Origin: Caccoplasma_A sp045587545 | GTDB taxonomy: Bacteria; Bacteroidota; Bacteroidia; Bacteroidales; G3-4614 | DNA: 64,000 nucleotides | Direction: 5' to 3' | Assembly: GCA_045587545.1 (NCBI GenBank) | Contig: JAZNCN010000028.1 | Coordinates: 62,001-126,000, forward strand | In this document: piece after piece, positions 52,435 through 61,440 of the stretch | Position numbering within the stretch: the stretch's first letter is position 1 | Layout: each line of letters starts with the position of its first letter | Notes under the pieces: model-generated | The model's database searches: none | What the model saw: the letters and a program-made list of their open reading frames with translations, nothing else | Told to the model about the DNA's origin: nothing | Program-made: the position numbers and the translations under genes

Positions 52435-53244
52435 TTACTTATCTTCATACAATTTATTATGAGAGAAATTCATATTATCAATACTAAAAGGCGAAGGATA
52501 ATACAAATTAATATTATACTCTCTCATATATATAATCAACAAACTCATTAAAATTTTGTTTTGAAATATTGCTCCACAAAACAGAACATTATCAATTTGA
52601 ATATCTCTACGAACTATATCAATAGCCAATTGTAACATATAAGCAAAAGTATTATGGAACTTTGCAGATATAACTGATTTATCAATACCCTTATCAACAT
52701 CTGAAATCAAAAATGAAAATAGAAGTTTAATATCAAAAGGATTATATCTGTTTACCGGATATCTTGTTTTTTCATCTTTTGATGCAATATGTTCAAGCAT
52801 ATAAATTGCCTCTCCGGGATATGTATTCACATCACACACACCTATTAACGAAGCAACAGCATCGAAAAGGCTCTCCACTCCACGAGTACAACTATAATAT
52901 TTATTATCAACAATACTATTTTCAACCGAATTTATATTCGCAGTACCTATTCTATCAATAAATGATTGTGGGTAATAACGAGGCAAACCTTTTATTGCAT
53001 TAATATAATAAACAACCATACGCCAAGGAAAGAGAGCTGTAAAATTTACTTCCGACAAGGGTATTAACGGCAAATTCATCAACTTCACATGTTTGTTATT
53101 AGCACATAAAAGAACATCTCCACCACTCCCATAAACACCTTTTTCTTTATTATTACGATTAAAATCCAAAGACAATATTTTGCCTTTAATGTCATAACCT
53201 GTTATGACATCAGACGTGTTTGCATAATGATGTATTGTTATCAT
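52435..53244 (-). CDS. Stand-alone HypF C-terminal (Kae1-like) lobe, degenerate
   Basis: This 269-residue protein aligns by eye with only the last third of HypF, the Kae1-like carbamoyl-transfer part. IHHYANTSDVITGYDIKGKI stands where HypF has HHHAHIAA. Next come GSGGDVLLC (GGEF block), CTRGVESLFDAVASLIGVCD, YPGEAIYMLE, KFHNTFAYML and CGAIFQN (LSGGVFQN). The acylphosphatase, zinc-finger and YrdC domains are absent. Metal- and ATP-site residues are changed: the HxxxH pair reads H-x3-N, and DGTGYG is lost. ATG 53244 (MITIHHY) is chosen. It is the first gene of the cluster and is divergent from an AraC regulator. Confidence 0.75.
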   Translation of the reverse strand: MITIHHYANTSDVITGYDIKGKILSLDFNRNNKEKGVYGSGGDVLLCANNKHVKLMNLPLIPLSEVNFTALFPWRMVVYYINAIKGLPRYYPQSFIDRIGTANINSVENSIVDNKYYSCTRGVESLFDAVASLIGVCDVNTYPGEAIYMLEHIASKDEKTRYPVNRYNPFDIKLLFSFLISDVDKGIDKSVISAKFHNTFAYMLQLAIDIVRRDIQIDNVLFCGAIFQNKILMSLLIIYMREYNINLYYPSPFSIDNMNFSHNKLYEDK

Positions 53245-53510
53245 AATCTCTATCTCCCGTATTTGTTTAACAAACCACAATAGATATTGTTCAACAACAA
53301 ATAGTCAATTAGTAACAAGGATAGCTTCATATTTAAAGGATTAATCATTTAAACACATTACAACACTAATTAACAAACTATTTTATAATAGATATTTGAG
53401 TAAATATTTATATATACATTAAGAATGTTCAATTTTTCCTATTATCTTGGAAATATTATCACTGATTAGAAACTTATTTATATTTTCGCAGTAATTAAAT
53501 CTCAAACCGC

Positions 53511-54401
53511 ATGGAAAACAATAATTCAAATTTACTTTTAGAAAAAATAAACAAGCTAAAACTTAACCTCGAAACATTTGGTATTGCAGTAGAAAAAGCA
53601 AATCATATATTCTTTTCTGCAACAAATATTGACGTTCCTGTAAAACCCGGTGTAGTATCATTAGTTCTGCTAAATAAAGGAGACGGAACAGTATCAATCA
53701 ATGAGACCGACCATAATATACATGACAACTCATTAATAATCATATTACCTAATTATAACATAAAAAGAAGAATTAATCGCGGATATGCCCAAGAAGGATA
53801 TATTGTATCAATATCAATTGATGCAATAACAAACTTATCCATAAAGACAGAATTTATGATACCTATGTTCATGATGTTTCAGAGTTTACCTATAATAAAT
53901 CTTTCTGATGAAGAGAAAGGTTCATTATTTAAATATTTTGAACTTCTTTATAACGAGGAGAAGGGAGAAAATTCTGAAATTAAATTTTTGATATGTTCAA
54001 GTATAATACAATCCCTTACATATAAGATATCAGAAATATTACGATCAAGATTTATAGGAGAATACGAAAAGCATAGCAGCAAAAGTAGTATTAGGATATT
54101 CAAAGAATTTATAAAACTTGCAACAACTGACTTCAGAGAACATAGAGATGTAGCATATTATGCAAACAAACTCTGCGTAACGCCCAAATATCTATCAACA
54201 ATTGTAAAAGAGATAAGTAAAAATAAAGCATCTAAATGGATTGAAATTCTTGTTATCTCAGAAGCAAAAAATTTATTACACTATTCCGATATGACTATTC
54301 AAGAGATTGCATACAATTTAAACTTTCCTAACCCCTCATTTTTTGGAGCATATTTTAAGAAATACACAGGAATGACTCCCGGTGAGTACCGCAAGAGGTA
54401 G
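53511..54401 (+). CDS. AraC-family transcriptional regulator
   Basis: A 296-residue regulator. Residues 1-190 look like a cupin-type sensing domain (PGVVSLVLLNKGDG, DNSLIIILPNY). The C-terminal ~100 residues hold two helix-turn-helix units: VAYYANKLCVTPKYLSTIVKE and MTIQEIAYNLNFPNPSFFGAYFKKYTGMTPGEYR, the AraC signature. It faces away from the HypF-like/HypB-like/methyltransferase cluster across a 266-base gap, so it is the obvious candidate to control it. Ligand unknown. Confidence 0.9.
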   Translation: MENNNSNLLLEKINKLKLNLETFGIAVEKANHIFFSATNIDVPVKPGVVSLVLLNKGDGTVSINETDHNIHDNSLIIILPNYNIKRRINRGYAQEGYIVSISIDAITNLSIKTEFMIPMFMMFQSLPIINLSDEEKGSLFKYFELLYNEEKGENSEIKFLICSSIIQSLTYKISEILRSRFIGEYEKHSSKSSIRIFKEFIKLATTDFREHRDVAYYANKLCVTPKYLSTIVKEISKNKASKWIEILVISEAKNLLHYSDMTIQEIAYNLNFPNPSFFGAYFKKYTGMTPGEYRKR

Positions 54402-54426
54402 TAGATATTAATAAGTAGCGAATAAA

Positions 54427-54460
54427 AAAAGAGAGAAAGTCAATTGACTTTCTCTCTTTT
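54427..54460. terminator. Bidirectional terminator (perfect palindrome)
   Basis: AAAAGAGAGAAAGTCAA and TTGACTTTCTCTCTTTT form a 17-base-pair perfect inverted repeat between the AraC gene and the tRNA gene. Confidence 0.9.
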
Positions 54461-54463
54461 TAG

Positions 54464-54535
<72 letters not shown>

Positions 54536-54652
54536 ATATCTCTTTTGCGAGTGCAAAGGTATAACCATTTATTTAAATAACCAAATATTTGGACTACTTT
54601 TTATTGCAAAAACAAAAAAGTTGCTCGATATAAAGAATTACAAGCCTGTTAT

Positions 54653-55933
54653 CTAAGCATTTAATGCTTGTTCAATATCTGCTATAATATCTTCAACATT
54701 TTCTATACCTACCGATAACCGTATAAGGTCCGGGCGAACACCAGCCTCAATTAATTGTTCATCGCTTAATTGACGGTGAGTATGACTTGCTGGGTGTAAA
54801 ACACATGTTCTTGCATCAGCCACATGAGTTACTATGGCAACAAATTTAAGAGAGTCCATAAATTTAATTGACTCATCTCTACCACCCTTTAGCCCAAACG
54901 AAATAACGCCACAAGAGCCTTTTGGCATATATTTTTTAGCTAACTCATAATATTTATTATCAGGCAAGCCACAATAGTTTACCCATGCAACTTTATCATT
55001 ATTTGAAAGATACTCTGCAACTTTTTGGGCATTACTGCAATGGCGAGGCATTCTTAAATGAAGCGTCTCCAAACCTATATTCAATAAGAATGCGTTTTGC
55101 GGACTCTGAATACTTCCTAAATCGCGCATTAATTGAGCTGTTGCTTTAGTAATATATGCACCCTTACCAAATGCTTTTGTATAAGTTAAGCCATGATACG
55201 ACTCGTCAGGAGTACATAATCCGGGGAATTTATCGGCAAATTTATCCCAATCAAAATTACCACTATCAATAATACAGCCACCCACACAAGTAGCATGACC
55301 GTCCATATATTTAGTTGTTGAGTGAACAACTATATCTGCACCCCACTCAAAGGGACGACAATTAATTGGAGTTGGGAAAGTATTATCAACTATAAGAGGG
55401 ACTCCATTTTTATGAGCAACACGAGCAAATTTTTCAATATCCAAAACCTCTAACGAAGGATTTGAAATTGTCTCTCCAAACAATGCCTTTGTATTTGGTT
55501 TAAATGCAGCATTAATCTCCTCTTCCGAAGCATCGGGCGAAATAAAGGTAACTTCAATCCCCAATTTTTTCAAAGTTACGGCAAACAAGTTAAATGTTCC
55601 TCCGTAAATAGCAGAAGAACTCACAAAATGATCTCCTGCCTGACAAATATTAAATATTGCATAAAAGTTTGCAGCCTGACCAGACGAGGTTAACATTGCA
55701 GCTACACCTCCTTCTAAAGCTGCAATCTTAGCAGCAACAGCATCATTTGTTGGATTTTGAAGCCTTGTATAAAAATATCCACTATCCTCCAAATCAAACA
55801 AACGAGCCATTTGCTCACTTGTATCATATTTAAATGTAGTACTCTGATATATAGGTAAAACTCTTGGTTCTCCTTTTTTGGGTGTCCACCCTGCTTGTAC
55901 ACATAGGGTTTCAAGACTTAATTTATCTGACAT
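54653..55933 (-). CDS. metY: O-acetylhomoserine sulfhydrylase (MetY-type)
   Basis: A 426-residue PLP enzyme of the Cys/Met metabolism family. It makes homocysteine from O-acetylhomoserine and sulfide. YQSTTFKYDT, YFYTRLQNPT and SSGQAANFYAI near the front, the VDNTFPTP block, and the PLP lysine in HSTTKYMDGHAT are typical. The length (long insertions before the C-terminus) separates MetY from the shorter MetB/MetC group. It appears to be transcribed alone. Confidence 0.93.
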   Translation of the reverse strand: MSDKLSLETLCVQAGWTPKKGEPRVLPIYQSTTFKYDTSEQMARLFDLEDSGYFYTRLQNPTNDAVAAKIAALEGGVAAMLTSSGQAANFYAIFNICQAGDHFVSSSAIYGGTFNLFAVTLKKLGIEVTFISPDASEEEINAAFKPNTKALFGETISNPSLEVLDIEKFARVAHKNGVPLIVDNTFPTPINCRPFEWGADIVVHSTTKYMDGHATCVGGCIIDSGNFDWDKFADKFPGLCTPDESYHGLTYTKAFGKGAYITKATAQLMRDLGSIQSPQNAFLLNIGLETLHLRMPRHCSNAQKVAEYLSNNDKVAWVNYCGLPDNKYYELAKKYMPKGSCGVISFGLKGGRDESIKFMDSLKFVAIVTHVADARTCVLHPASHTHRQLSDEQLIEAGVRPDLIRLSVGIENVEDIIADIEQALNA

Positions 55934-56082
55934 ATTTTAAAAAATTAATATTTTACAAAGGTAAAAAAAAATAGGCTTTCATATCATATTATATTATATA
56001 AATATGCATGAATTTTCTTAAAAAGCCTAATTTTAAAAACCTTGTTATAATTAAAAGTGTTTCTAAAATAAAATTAGTTATT

Positions 56083-56562
56083 ATGACAAATTCAAAATTC
56101 AAATTCATAATACCTTCAATAATAGGTATTATTGTATGTTTTGCAATAGGATTTACAGCAAAATTCATACAAACACCTTCTCTTGAAACATGGTATCCAC
56201 TTTTAGAAAAATCCTCGCTAACACCACCTAATATAGTATTCCCTATTGCATGGGGTATCATATATTTGCTTACAGGAGCATCTATAGGTTTTATATGGAA
56301 CAGCACATCTGCATTCAGAGGTAGCGCAATAGTGCTTTTTATCACACAACTATTTCTTAATTTCTTTTGGAGTATAACATTCTTTTACATGCAATCTCCC
56401 GTATTAGGATTTATAAACATCGTTCTGCTTGACATTGCCGTAATAATGTATATGAGCCGATGCCGTTACATAAATCGCATAGCTTATTGGTTAAATATAC
56501 CATACATAGTATGGTTATGCTTAGCCACATATCTAAACGGATACATAATACTATTCTACTAA
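56083..56562 (+). CDS. tspO: TspO/MBR family membrane protein
   Basis: A 159-residue protein with five membrane helices and the TspO signature: WYPLLEKSSLTPPNIVFPIAWGIIYLLTG at about residues 45-73, and the LNFFWSITFFYMQSP block. TspO proteins bind porphyrins or cholesterol-like ligands and act in stress and tetrapyrrole handling. ATG 56083 (MTNSKFKF) is the normal start; an in-frame ATG at 56008 would add 25 basic residues. Confidence 0.9.
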   Translation: MTNSKFKFIIPSIIGIIVCFAIGFTAKFIQTPSLETWYPLLEKSSLTPPNIVFPIAWGIIYLLTGASIGFIWNSTSAFRGSAIVLFITQLFLNFFWSITFFYMQSPVLGFINIVLLDIAVIMYMSRCRYINRIAYWLNIPYIVWLCLATYLNGYIILFY

Positions 56563-56586
56563 GAATATTGTTCAAACAATATAAAT

Positions 56587-56624
56587 TAGGGCGCATTCAA
56601 ATAAAATTTGATGCGCCCTATTAA
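56587..56624. terminator. Bidirectional terminator between tspO and ettA
   Basis: TAGGGCGCATTCAAAT pairs with ATTTGATGCGCCCTA (one bulge) around a short loop; A/T-rich ends. Confidence 0.85.
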
Positions 56625-56640
56625 TATGTATATTATTATA

Positions 56641-58326
56641 TTATTCCATAAGTTTGCGATAACGAGGGCGTTTAGGCTCAATATTTCCAAGACGCATCTT
56701 CTTATTCTCTTCATACTCTGAGTAACTTCCCTCAAAGAAGAATACTTCCGAATTACCTTCAAAAGCAAGAATATGAGTACAAATGCGATCGAGGAACCAA
56801 CGGTCGTGCGATACCACAACCGCACAACCGGCAAAGTTCTCCAAACCTTCTTCCAATGCCCGTAAGGTATTAACATCAATATCATTGGTAGGCTCGTCAA
56901 GCAACAATACGTTACCCTCTTCTTTCAATGCCAATGCAAGATGTAAACGATTACGCTCACCACCCGAAAGTACTCCTGCTTTCTTCTCTTGATCAGCGCC
57001 GGTAAAGTTGAAACGAGAAAGGTATGCACGAGCATTTATATCTTTACCACCCATACGTATAGTTTCAACGCCTTGCGAAATTATTTGATAAACACTCTTA
57101 TCAGGATCAATATCTTTGTGCGATTGGTCAACGTACGCAACCTTTACTGTCTCTCCAACTTCAAACGTACCTTTATCTGCTTTTTCACTACCTGTAATCA
57201 AACGGAAAAGAGTTGTTTTACCTGCTCCATTAGGGCCAATTACACCAACAATCCCATTTGGTGGTAACATAAAGTTAAGATTATCAAACAGAAGTTTATC
57301 GCCAAATGCTTTTGCAACATCAACAGCCTCAATAACTTTATTACCTAAACGAGGTCCGTTAGGTATAAATATTTCAAGTTTCTCTTCACGCTCTTTTTGA
57401 TCTTGATTAAGAAGTTTATCGTATGAATTCAAACGAGCTTTACCTTTAGCCTGACGAGCTTTGGGAGTCATATTAATCCACTCCAACTCTCGTTCAAGAG
57501 TTTTACGGCGTTTACTCGCTTGTTTCTCCTCTTGTTCCATACGTTTAGTCTTTTGGTCAAGCCAAGATGTGTAATTTCCTTTCCAAGGAATTCCCTCTCC
57601 GCGGTCAAGTTCAAGAATCCAACCGGCAACATGGTCAAGAAAGTAGCGGTCGTGAGTAATAGCAATTACAGTACCGGGATATTGATTAAGATGTTGCTCC
57701 AACCAATCAATTGATTCAGCATCTAAGTGGTTTGTTGGCTCATCAAGCAAAAGAACATCAGGTTGTTGCAACAACAGGCGACACAATGCAACACGACGGC
57801 GCTCACCTCCCGAAAGAGTTCCGGCTTTTTGGTCTTCGGGCGGACAGCGAAGAGCGTCCATTGCCCTCTCAAGTTTACTATCTATATTCCAAGCATCAGT
57901 AGCATCAATCATATCTTGCAACTCAGCTTGACGTTGGAATAACTTATCCATTTTATCAGCATCTTCGTAATATTCAGGAAGACCGAATTTTTCATTTATC
58001 TCCTCATACTCTTTAAGGGTATCCATAATTGGTTGTACACCCTCTTGAACAATCTCTTTAACAGTTTTATCATCATCTAATTGAGGCTCTTGAGGCAGGT
58101 AACCAACAGAATAACCGGGAGAGAAAACAACCTCTCCTTGATATGAATTATCCAAACCTGCAATTATCTTTAACAGAGTTGATTTACCAGAACCGTTAAG
58201 ACCTATTATACCTATTTTTGCACCATAAAAGAATGATAGGTATATATTTTTTAATACTTGTTTTTGCGGAGGATATGTTTTGCTTACCCCCACCATTGAA
58301 AAGATAATCTTTTTATCGTCTGCCAT
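56641..58326 (-). CDS. ettA: Energy-dependent translational throttle protein EttA (ABC-F)
   Basis: A 561-residue cytosolic ABC-F ATPase with two nucleotide-binding domains and no membrane part. Walker A motifs are GLNGSGKST and GPNGAGKTT, signatures LSGGERRRV and LSGGERNRL, and Walker B VLLLDEPTNHLD and VLLLDEPTNDID. The linker carries a basic, helical P-site-tRNA interacting arm (about residues 240-305). In E. coli EttA gates the first elongation steps according to ATP level. Length and the WI-rich linker fit EttA rather than other ABC-F subfamilies. Confidence 0.93.
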   Translation of the reverse strand: MADDKKIIFSMVGVSKTYPPQKQVLKNIYLSFFYGAKIGIIGLNGSGKSTLLKIIAGLDNSYQGEVVFSPGYSVGYLPQEPQLDDDKTVKEIVQEGVQPIMDTLKEYEEINEKFGLPEYYEDADKMDKLFQRQAELQDMIDATDAWNIDSKLERAMDALRCPPEDQKAGTLSGGERRRVALCRLLLQQPDVLLLDEPTNHLDAESIDWLEQHLNQYPGTVIAITHDRYFLDHVAGWILELDRGEGIPWKGNYTSWLDQKTKRMEQEEKQASKRRKTLERELEWINMTPKARQAKGKARLNSYDKLLNQDQKEREEKLEIFIPNGPRLGNKVIEAVDVAKAFGDKLLFDNLNFMLPPNGIVGVIGPNGAGKTTLFRLITGSEKADKGTFEVGETVKVAYVDQSHKDIDPDKSVYQIISQGVETIRMGGKDINARAYLSRFNFTGADQEKKAGVLSGGERNRLHLALALKEEGNVLLLDEPTNDIDVNTLRALEEGLENFAGCAVVVSHDRWFLDRICTHILAFEGNSEVFFFEGSYSEYEENKKMRLGNIEPKRPRYRKLME

Positions 58327-58429
58327 TATAAAACAAATTTTTATTCTTATTACTTCATTTGAGTATGCGAAGATAACATTTTTTTATTGAATATTCTGTT
58401 TATATATCTCCATGTTATATAAATTTCAT

Positions 58430-58437
58430 TATTTTTG
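58430..58437 (+). promoter_or_regulatory. Candidate -7 box for the sulfatase gene
   Basis: TATTTTTG fits TAnnTTTG, 25 bases before the ATG; the -33 region is weak. Confidence 0.45.
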
Positions 58438-58462
58438 TGTTCAATAATAATCTTCAATACAT

Positions 58463-60037
58463 ATGAAATTTAATAAAGTTTATACATTAGGAGGTATCGG
58501 ATTGATATCTACATTAGGAGCTTGCACTTCTGTAAAAGAGGAAAAACCTTTGAATATTATTTACATAATGAGTGATGACCATACCCGTCAAGCAATGGGG
58601 TGCTATGGTTATGAGTATGCAAAAACTCCTAATTTAGACAAAATAGCAAATGAAGGAGTTATATTTACAAATAGTTATGTAGCCAACTCAATAAGCGGAC
58701 CCAGCCGAGCATGTATGCTCACAGGCAAGCATAGTCATGCAAATGGTTTTACAAATAATATCGACTCGTATTTTGACGGGTCGCAACAAACATTTCCAAA
58801 ACTTCTTCAAAAAGCAGGATATCAAACTGCAATAATTGGCAAATGGCACCTGCATTCAGCACCAACAGGATTTGACCATTGGGAGATACTTAACGGACAA
58901 GGAGAGTATTTTAATCCTCAATTCATTACAAACGGAGACACAACAGTTTGCGATGGATATGTAACAAATTTGATTACCGACAAAAGTATTGAATGGTTAG
59001 AGCAAAATAAAGACAACGAAAAACCATTCTGTCTGTTGGTGCATCATAAAGCAATTCACCGCAATTGGATGGCAGACACTTGCGACCTGAAAGCATACGA
59101 AGATGTCGAGTTTCCGTTACCGGATAATTTCTATGATACATACGAAGGCAGAATTGCAGCAAAAGAGCAAGAGATGAATATCAAAACCACAGATATGGAT
59201 TTGATATATGATCTTAAAATGTATCGTCCGGGACTTGAAAGTCGCCTACGCCAAAACTACATATCAAACGATGGCAAACATGGATTATATGGCACGATGA
59301 ATGAAGAGCAACGAAAAGTTTGGGACGCACACTATAAACCCATAATTGATGAATTTTATGCAGCCAACCTCAAAGGCAACGAATTGGCAGAATGGAAATA
59401 TCAACGATATATGAAAGATTATATGAAGACAGTCAAATCAATGGACGACAACATTGGCAGATTGCTTGCATATTTAGAAGAAAACGATTTATTGGATAAT
59501 ACATTGATTGTATATACATCGGACCAAGGGTTTTATATGGGAGAACATGGTTGGTTTGACAAACGATTTATGTATGACGAATCTTTCAGCACTCCTTTAA
59601 TTATGCGTTTACCCAAAGGATATGAGAGACGTGGAGAGATTAAAGATCTTGTGCAAAACATTGACTATGCCCCCACATTCTTAGATATTGCCGGTGCAGA
59701 AATTCCCGATGATATTCAAGGCAAATCGATGTTGCCAATATTGAAAAGCGAAAATAACACAATGGAGCGCAAAGCATTATATTATCATTTCTATGAATAC
59801 CCATCAGAACATGCCGTAAAAAGGCACTTTGGAATATATGATGGCAGATATAAATTAATTCATTTTTATAATGATATTGATGTTTGGGAACTTTACGACA
59901 GAGAAATTGATCCTAAAGAGATGACAAACTTATATGACAATCCCGAATACGGAGATATAATTGTAAAACTAAAACAAGAGTTAAAAGAGCTACAGATTGA
60001 GTATAACGACCCAATCTTGGAGCATTATCCTTTGTAA
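58463..60037 (+). CDS. Serine-type sulfatase, exported lipoprotein
   Basis: A 524-residue family S1 sulfatase with a lipoprotein signal (TLGAC, Cys at about residue 21). The N-terminal metal residues are in IYIMSDDHTRQAMGCYG. The active-site motif is SGPSRACMLTG, with Ser78 as the residue converted to formylglycine; this is the S-type, matured by the radical SAM enzyme anSME, not present in this window. GKWHLH and the TSDQGFYMGEHGWFDKR block follow. The substrate is a sulfated glycan or sugar, probably host- or seaweed-derived. No polysaccharide-utilisation genes (susC/susD) are adjacent. Confidence 0.93.
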   Translation: MKFNKVYTLGGIGLISTLGACTSVKEEKPLNIIYIMSDDHTRQAMGCYGYEYAKTPNLDKIANEGVIFTNSYVANSISGPSRACMLTGKHSHANGFTNNIDSYFDGSQQTFPKLLQKAGYQTAIIGKWHLHSAPTGFDHWEILNGQGEYFNPQFITNGDTTVCDGYVTNLITDKSIEWLEQNKDNEKPFCLLVHHKAIHRNWMADTCDLKAYEDVEFPLPDNFYDTYEGRIAAKEQEMNIKTTDMDLIYDLKMYRPGLESRLRQNYISNDGKHGLYGTMNEEQRKVWDAHYKPIIDEFYAANLKGNELAEWKYQRYMKDYMKTVKSMDDNIGRLLAYLEENDLLDNTLIVYTSDQGFYMGEHGWFDKRFMYDESFSTPLIMRLPKGYERRGEIKDLVQNIDYAPTFLDIAGAEIPDDIQGKSMLPILKSENNTMERKALYYHFYEYPSEHAVKRHFGIYDGRYKLIHFYNDIDVWELYDREIDPKEMTNLYDNPEYGDIIVKLKQELKELQIEYNDPILEHYPL

Positions 60038-60055
60038 TTTGAGGTAGGTATGTTA

Positions 60056-60111
60056 CGAGTAGGGGCGGATTTCCTTTATTAATATTTATTGGGGATTACC
60101 TCCCCTACTCG
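60056..60111. repeat. Palindromic GTAGGGG...CCCCTAC repeat
   Basis: CGAGTAGGGG (60056-60065) and CCCCTACTCG (60102-60111) are perfect inverted arms, with imperfect extension GCGGATT / GATTACCT, around an AT-rich centre. It resembles dispersed GTAGGGGCG-type palindromes seen between genes in many bacteria. There is no strong T-run, so terminator function is uncertain. Confidence 0.55.
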
Positions 60112-60214
60112 CACATTTTATATAAACAAAGGTTTGTTTATTCAAGTAATAAATAACGCTCTCTGATAATAGAACAATAATGTTATATTTTTGTTCATTA
60201 AGAAAAGAAGTTTT

Positions 60215-60511
60215 ATGGAATTAAATAATTTACATGGTCTGCTAATAGGCATTTGCACCTTTTTGATTATAGGACTTTTTCACCCAATAGTAATAAAAGC
60301 AGAATACTATTGGGGAACAAAAAGTTGGTGGATATTTTTGGTGATGGGTATTATAGGGTGCACAGCATCAATACTATGCGATAACCTTACAATATCAGCA
60401 CTGTTAGGAGTATTCTCGTTCTCATCGTTCTGGAGCATTAAAGAGGTGTTTGAACAACGTAAAAGAGTTGAAAAAGGGTGGTTCCCAGAAAACCCTAATC
60501 GTAAGAAATAA
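60215..60511 (+). CDS. DUF4491 family small membrane protein
   Basis: A 98-residue protein with three membrane helices: GLLIGICTFLIIGLFHPIVI, WWIFLVMGIIGCTASIL, LLGVFSFSSFWSIKEVFEQ. It ends with the family's basic tail RVEKGWFPENPNRKK. Function is unknown. ATG 60215 is preferred to a TTG at 60191. It is followed after 10 bases by a glycosyltransferase, probably in one transcript. Confidence 0.88.
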   Translation: MELNNLHGLLIGICTFLIIGLFHPIVIKAEYYWGTKSWWIFLVMGIIGCTASILCDNLTISALLGVFSFSSFWSIKEVFEQRKRVEKGWFPENPNRKK

Positions 60512-60521
60512 CATATAGATA

Positions 60522-61316
60522 ATGATAACTGCATCTGTTGTAACATATAATACCGATATTGAGGAGTTAAACAACTGCCTCGCTGACATTGAGGCATCAA
60601 TGATAGAGCGAGTATATGTTATTGACAACTCAAGCAGAGATTATATTGAACAAGCCTGCAAAGCTTTTGAGAAAGCAGAATATATACCATCAGAGAACAG
60701 AGGCTTTGGAGCAGGGCACAATATTGCCATACGTGAAGCAATGGCTAAGGGTAGCAAGTATCATATTGTTATGAATAGCGATATCAGTTTTAAAAGCTCA
60801 GCAATAGAGGTGCTATACAACTATATGAACAGCAACCCCGATGTTGCACAGGCACAACCTAAAATTGTATATCCCAACGGAGAGATACAATACACCTGCC
60901 GACTACTGCCAACACCTGCAAACCTTATTTTCAGACGTTTCATGCCAAAGAGTTGGAGCAAGAAGATGGACGACAGGTATCTGCTTAAGAACAGAGATTT
61001 AACGAAAGAGATGAATATCCCCTATCATCAAGGAAGTTTTATCTTTTTCAGGACAGAGTGTTTTAAAAAGGTTGGATTATTTGACGAACGCTTTTTTATG
61101 TACCCCGAGGATATTGATATAACCCGCCGAATGCATAAGTATTACCGAACAATGTATGTCCCATATACAACAATTATACACAACCACAGAGCAGAATCGT
61201 ATAAAAACAGGAAGATGCTTAAAATACATATCATAAATATGATAAAGTATTTTAATAAGTGGGGCTGGGTATTTGATAAGGAACGGAGAGAGTGGAATAA
61301 GAAGTTTAGTTGTTAG
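60522..61316 (+). CDS. Glycosyltransferase family 2 (rhamnosyltransferase-like)
   Basis: A 264-residue GT-A glycosyltransferase. It opens ITASVVTYNTDIEELNNCL. The nucleotide-sugar part includes SENRGFGAGHNIAI and the metal site in VMNSDISFK, and a later YHQGSFIFFRTECFKKVGLFDERFFMYPEDIDITRRM block is typical of dTDP-rhamnose or galactofuranose-type enzymes. It adds a sugar to a cell-surface glycan; acceptor unknown. It is not part of a larger glycan cluster here. A terminator follows. Confidence 0.9.
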   Translation: MITASVVTYNTDIEELNNCLADIEASMIERVYVIDNSSRDYIEQACKAFEKAEYIPSENRGFGAGHNIAIREAMAKGSKYHIVMNSDISFKSSAIEVLYNYMNSNPDVAQAQPKIVYPNGEIQYTCRLLPTPANLIFRRFMPKSWSKKMDDRYLLKNRDLTKEMNIPYHQGSFIFFRTECFKKVGLFDERFFMYPEDIDITRRMHKYYRTMYVPYTTIIHNHRAESYKNRKMLKIHIINMIKYFNKWGWVFDKERREWNKKFSC

Positions 61317-61354
61317 TATTATTAGACTAATTAGTCAAATTAGCCCAAATAGCA

Positions 61355-61390
61355 AAAGGTTGTAACGCATGTGTTACAACCTTTGTCTTA
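61355..61390. terminator. Bidirectional terminator between glycosyltransferase and dcp genes
   Basis: AAAGGTTGTAAC pairs perfectly with GTTACAACCTTT around a 6-base loop. Confidence 0.85.
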
Positions 61391-61440
61391 TTATTGAGTT
61401 TTTATTGTTTTTCTAAAAACTGACAGCTAATAGCTGATAG

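Noticed and set aside
51692..53244. Standard [NiFe] hydrogenase maturation genes
   Set aside because: No hypA, hypC, hypD, hypE or hydrogenase genes are present, and the metal ligands of both homologues are missing.
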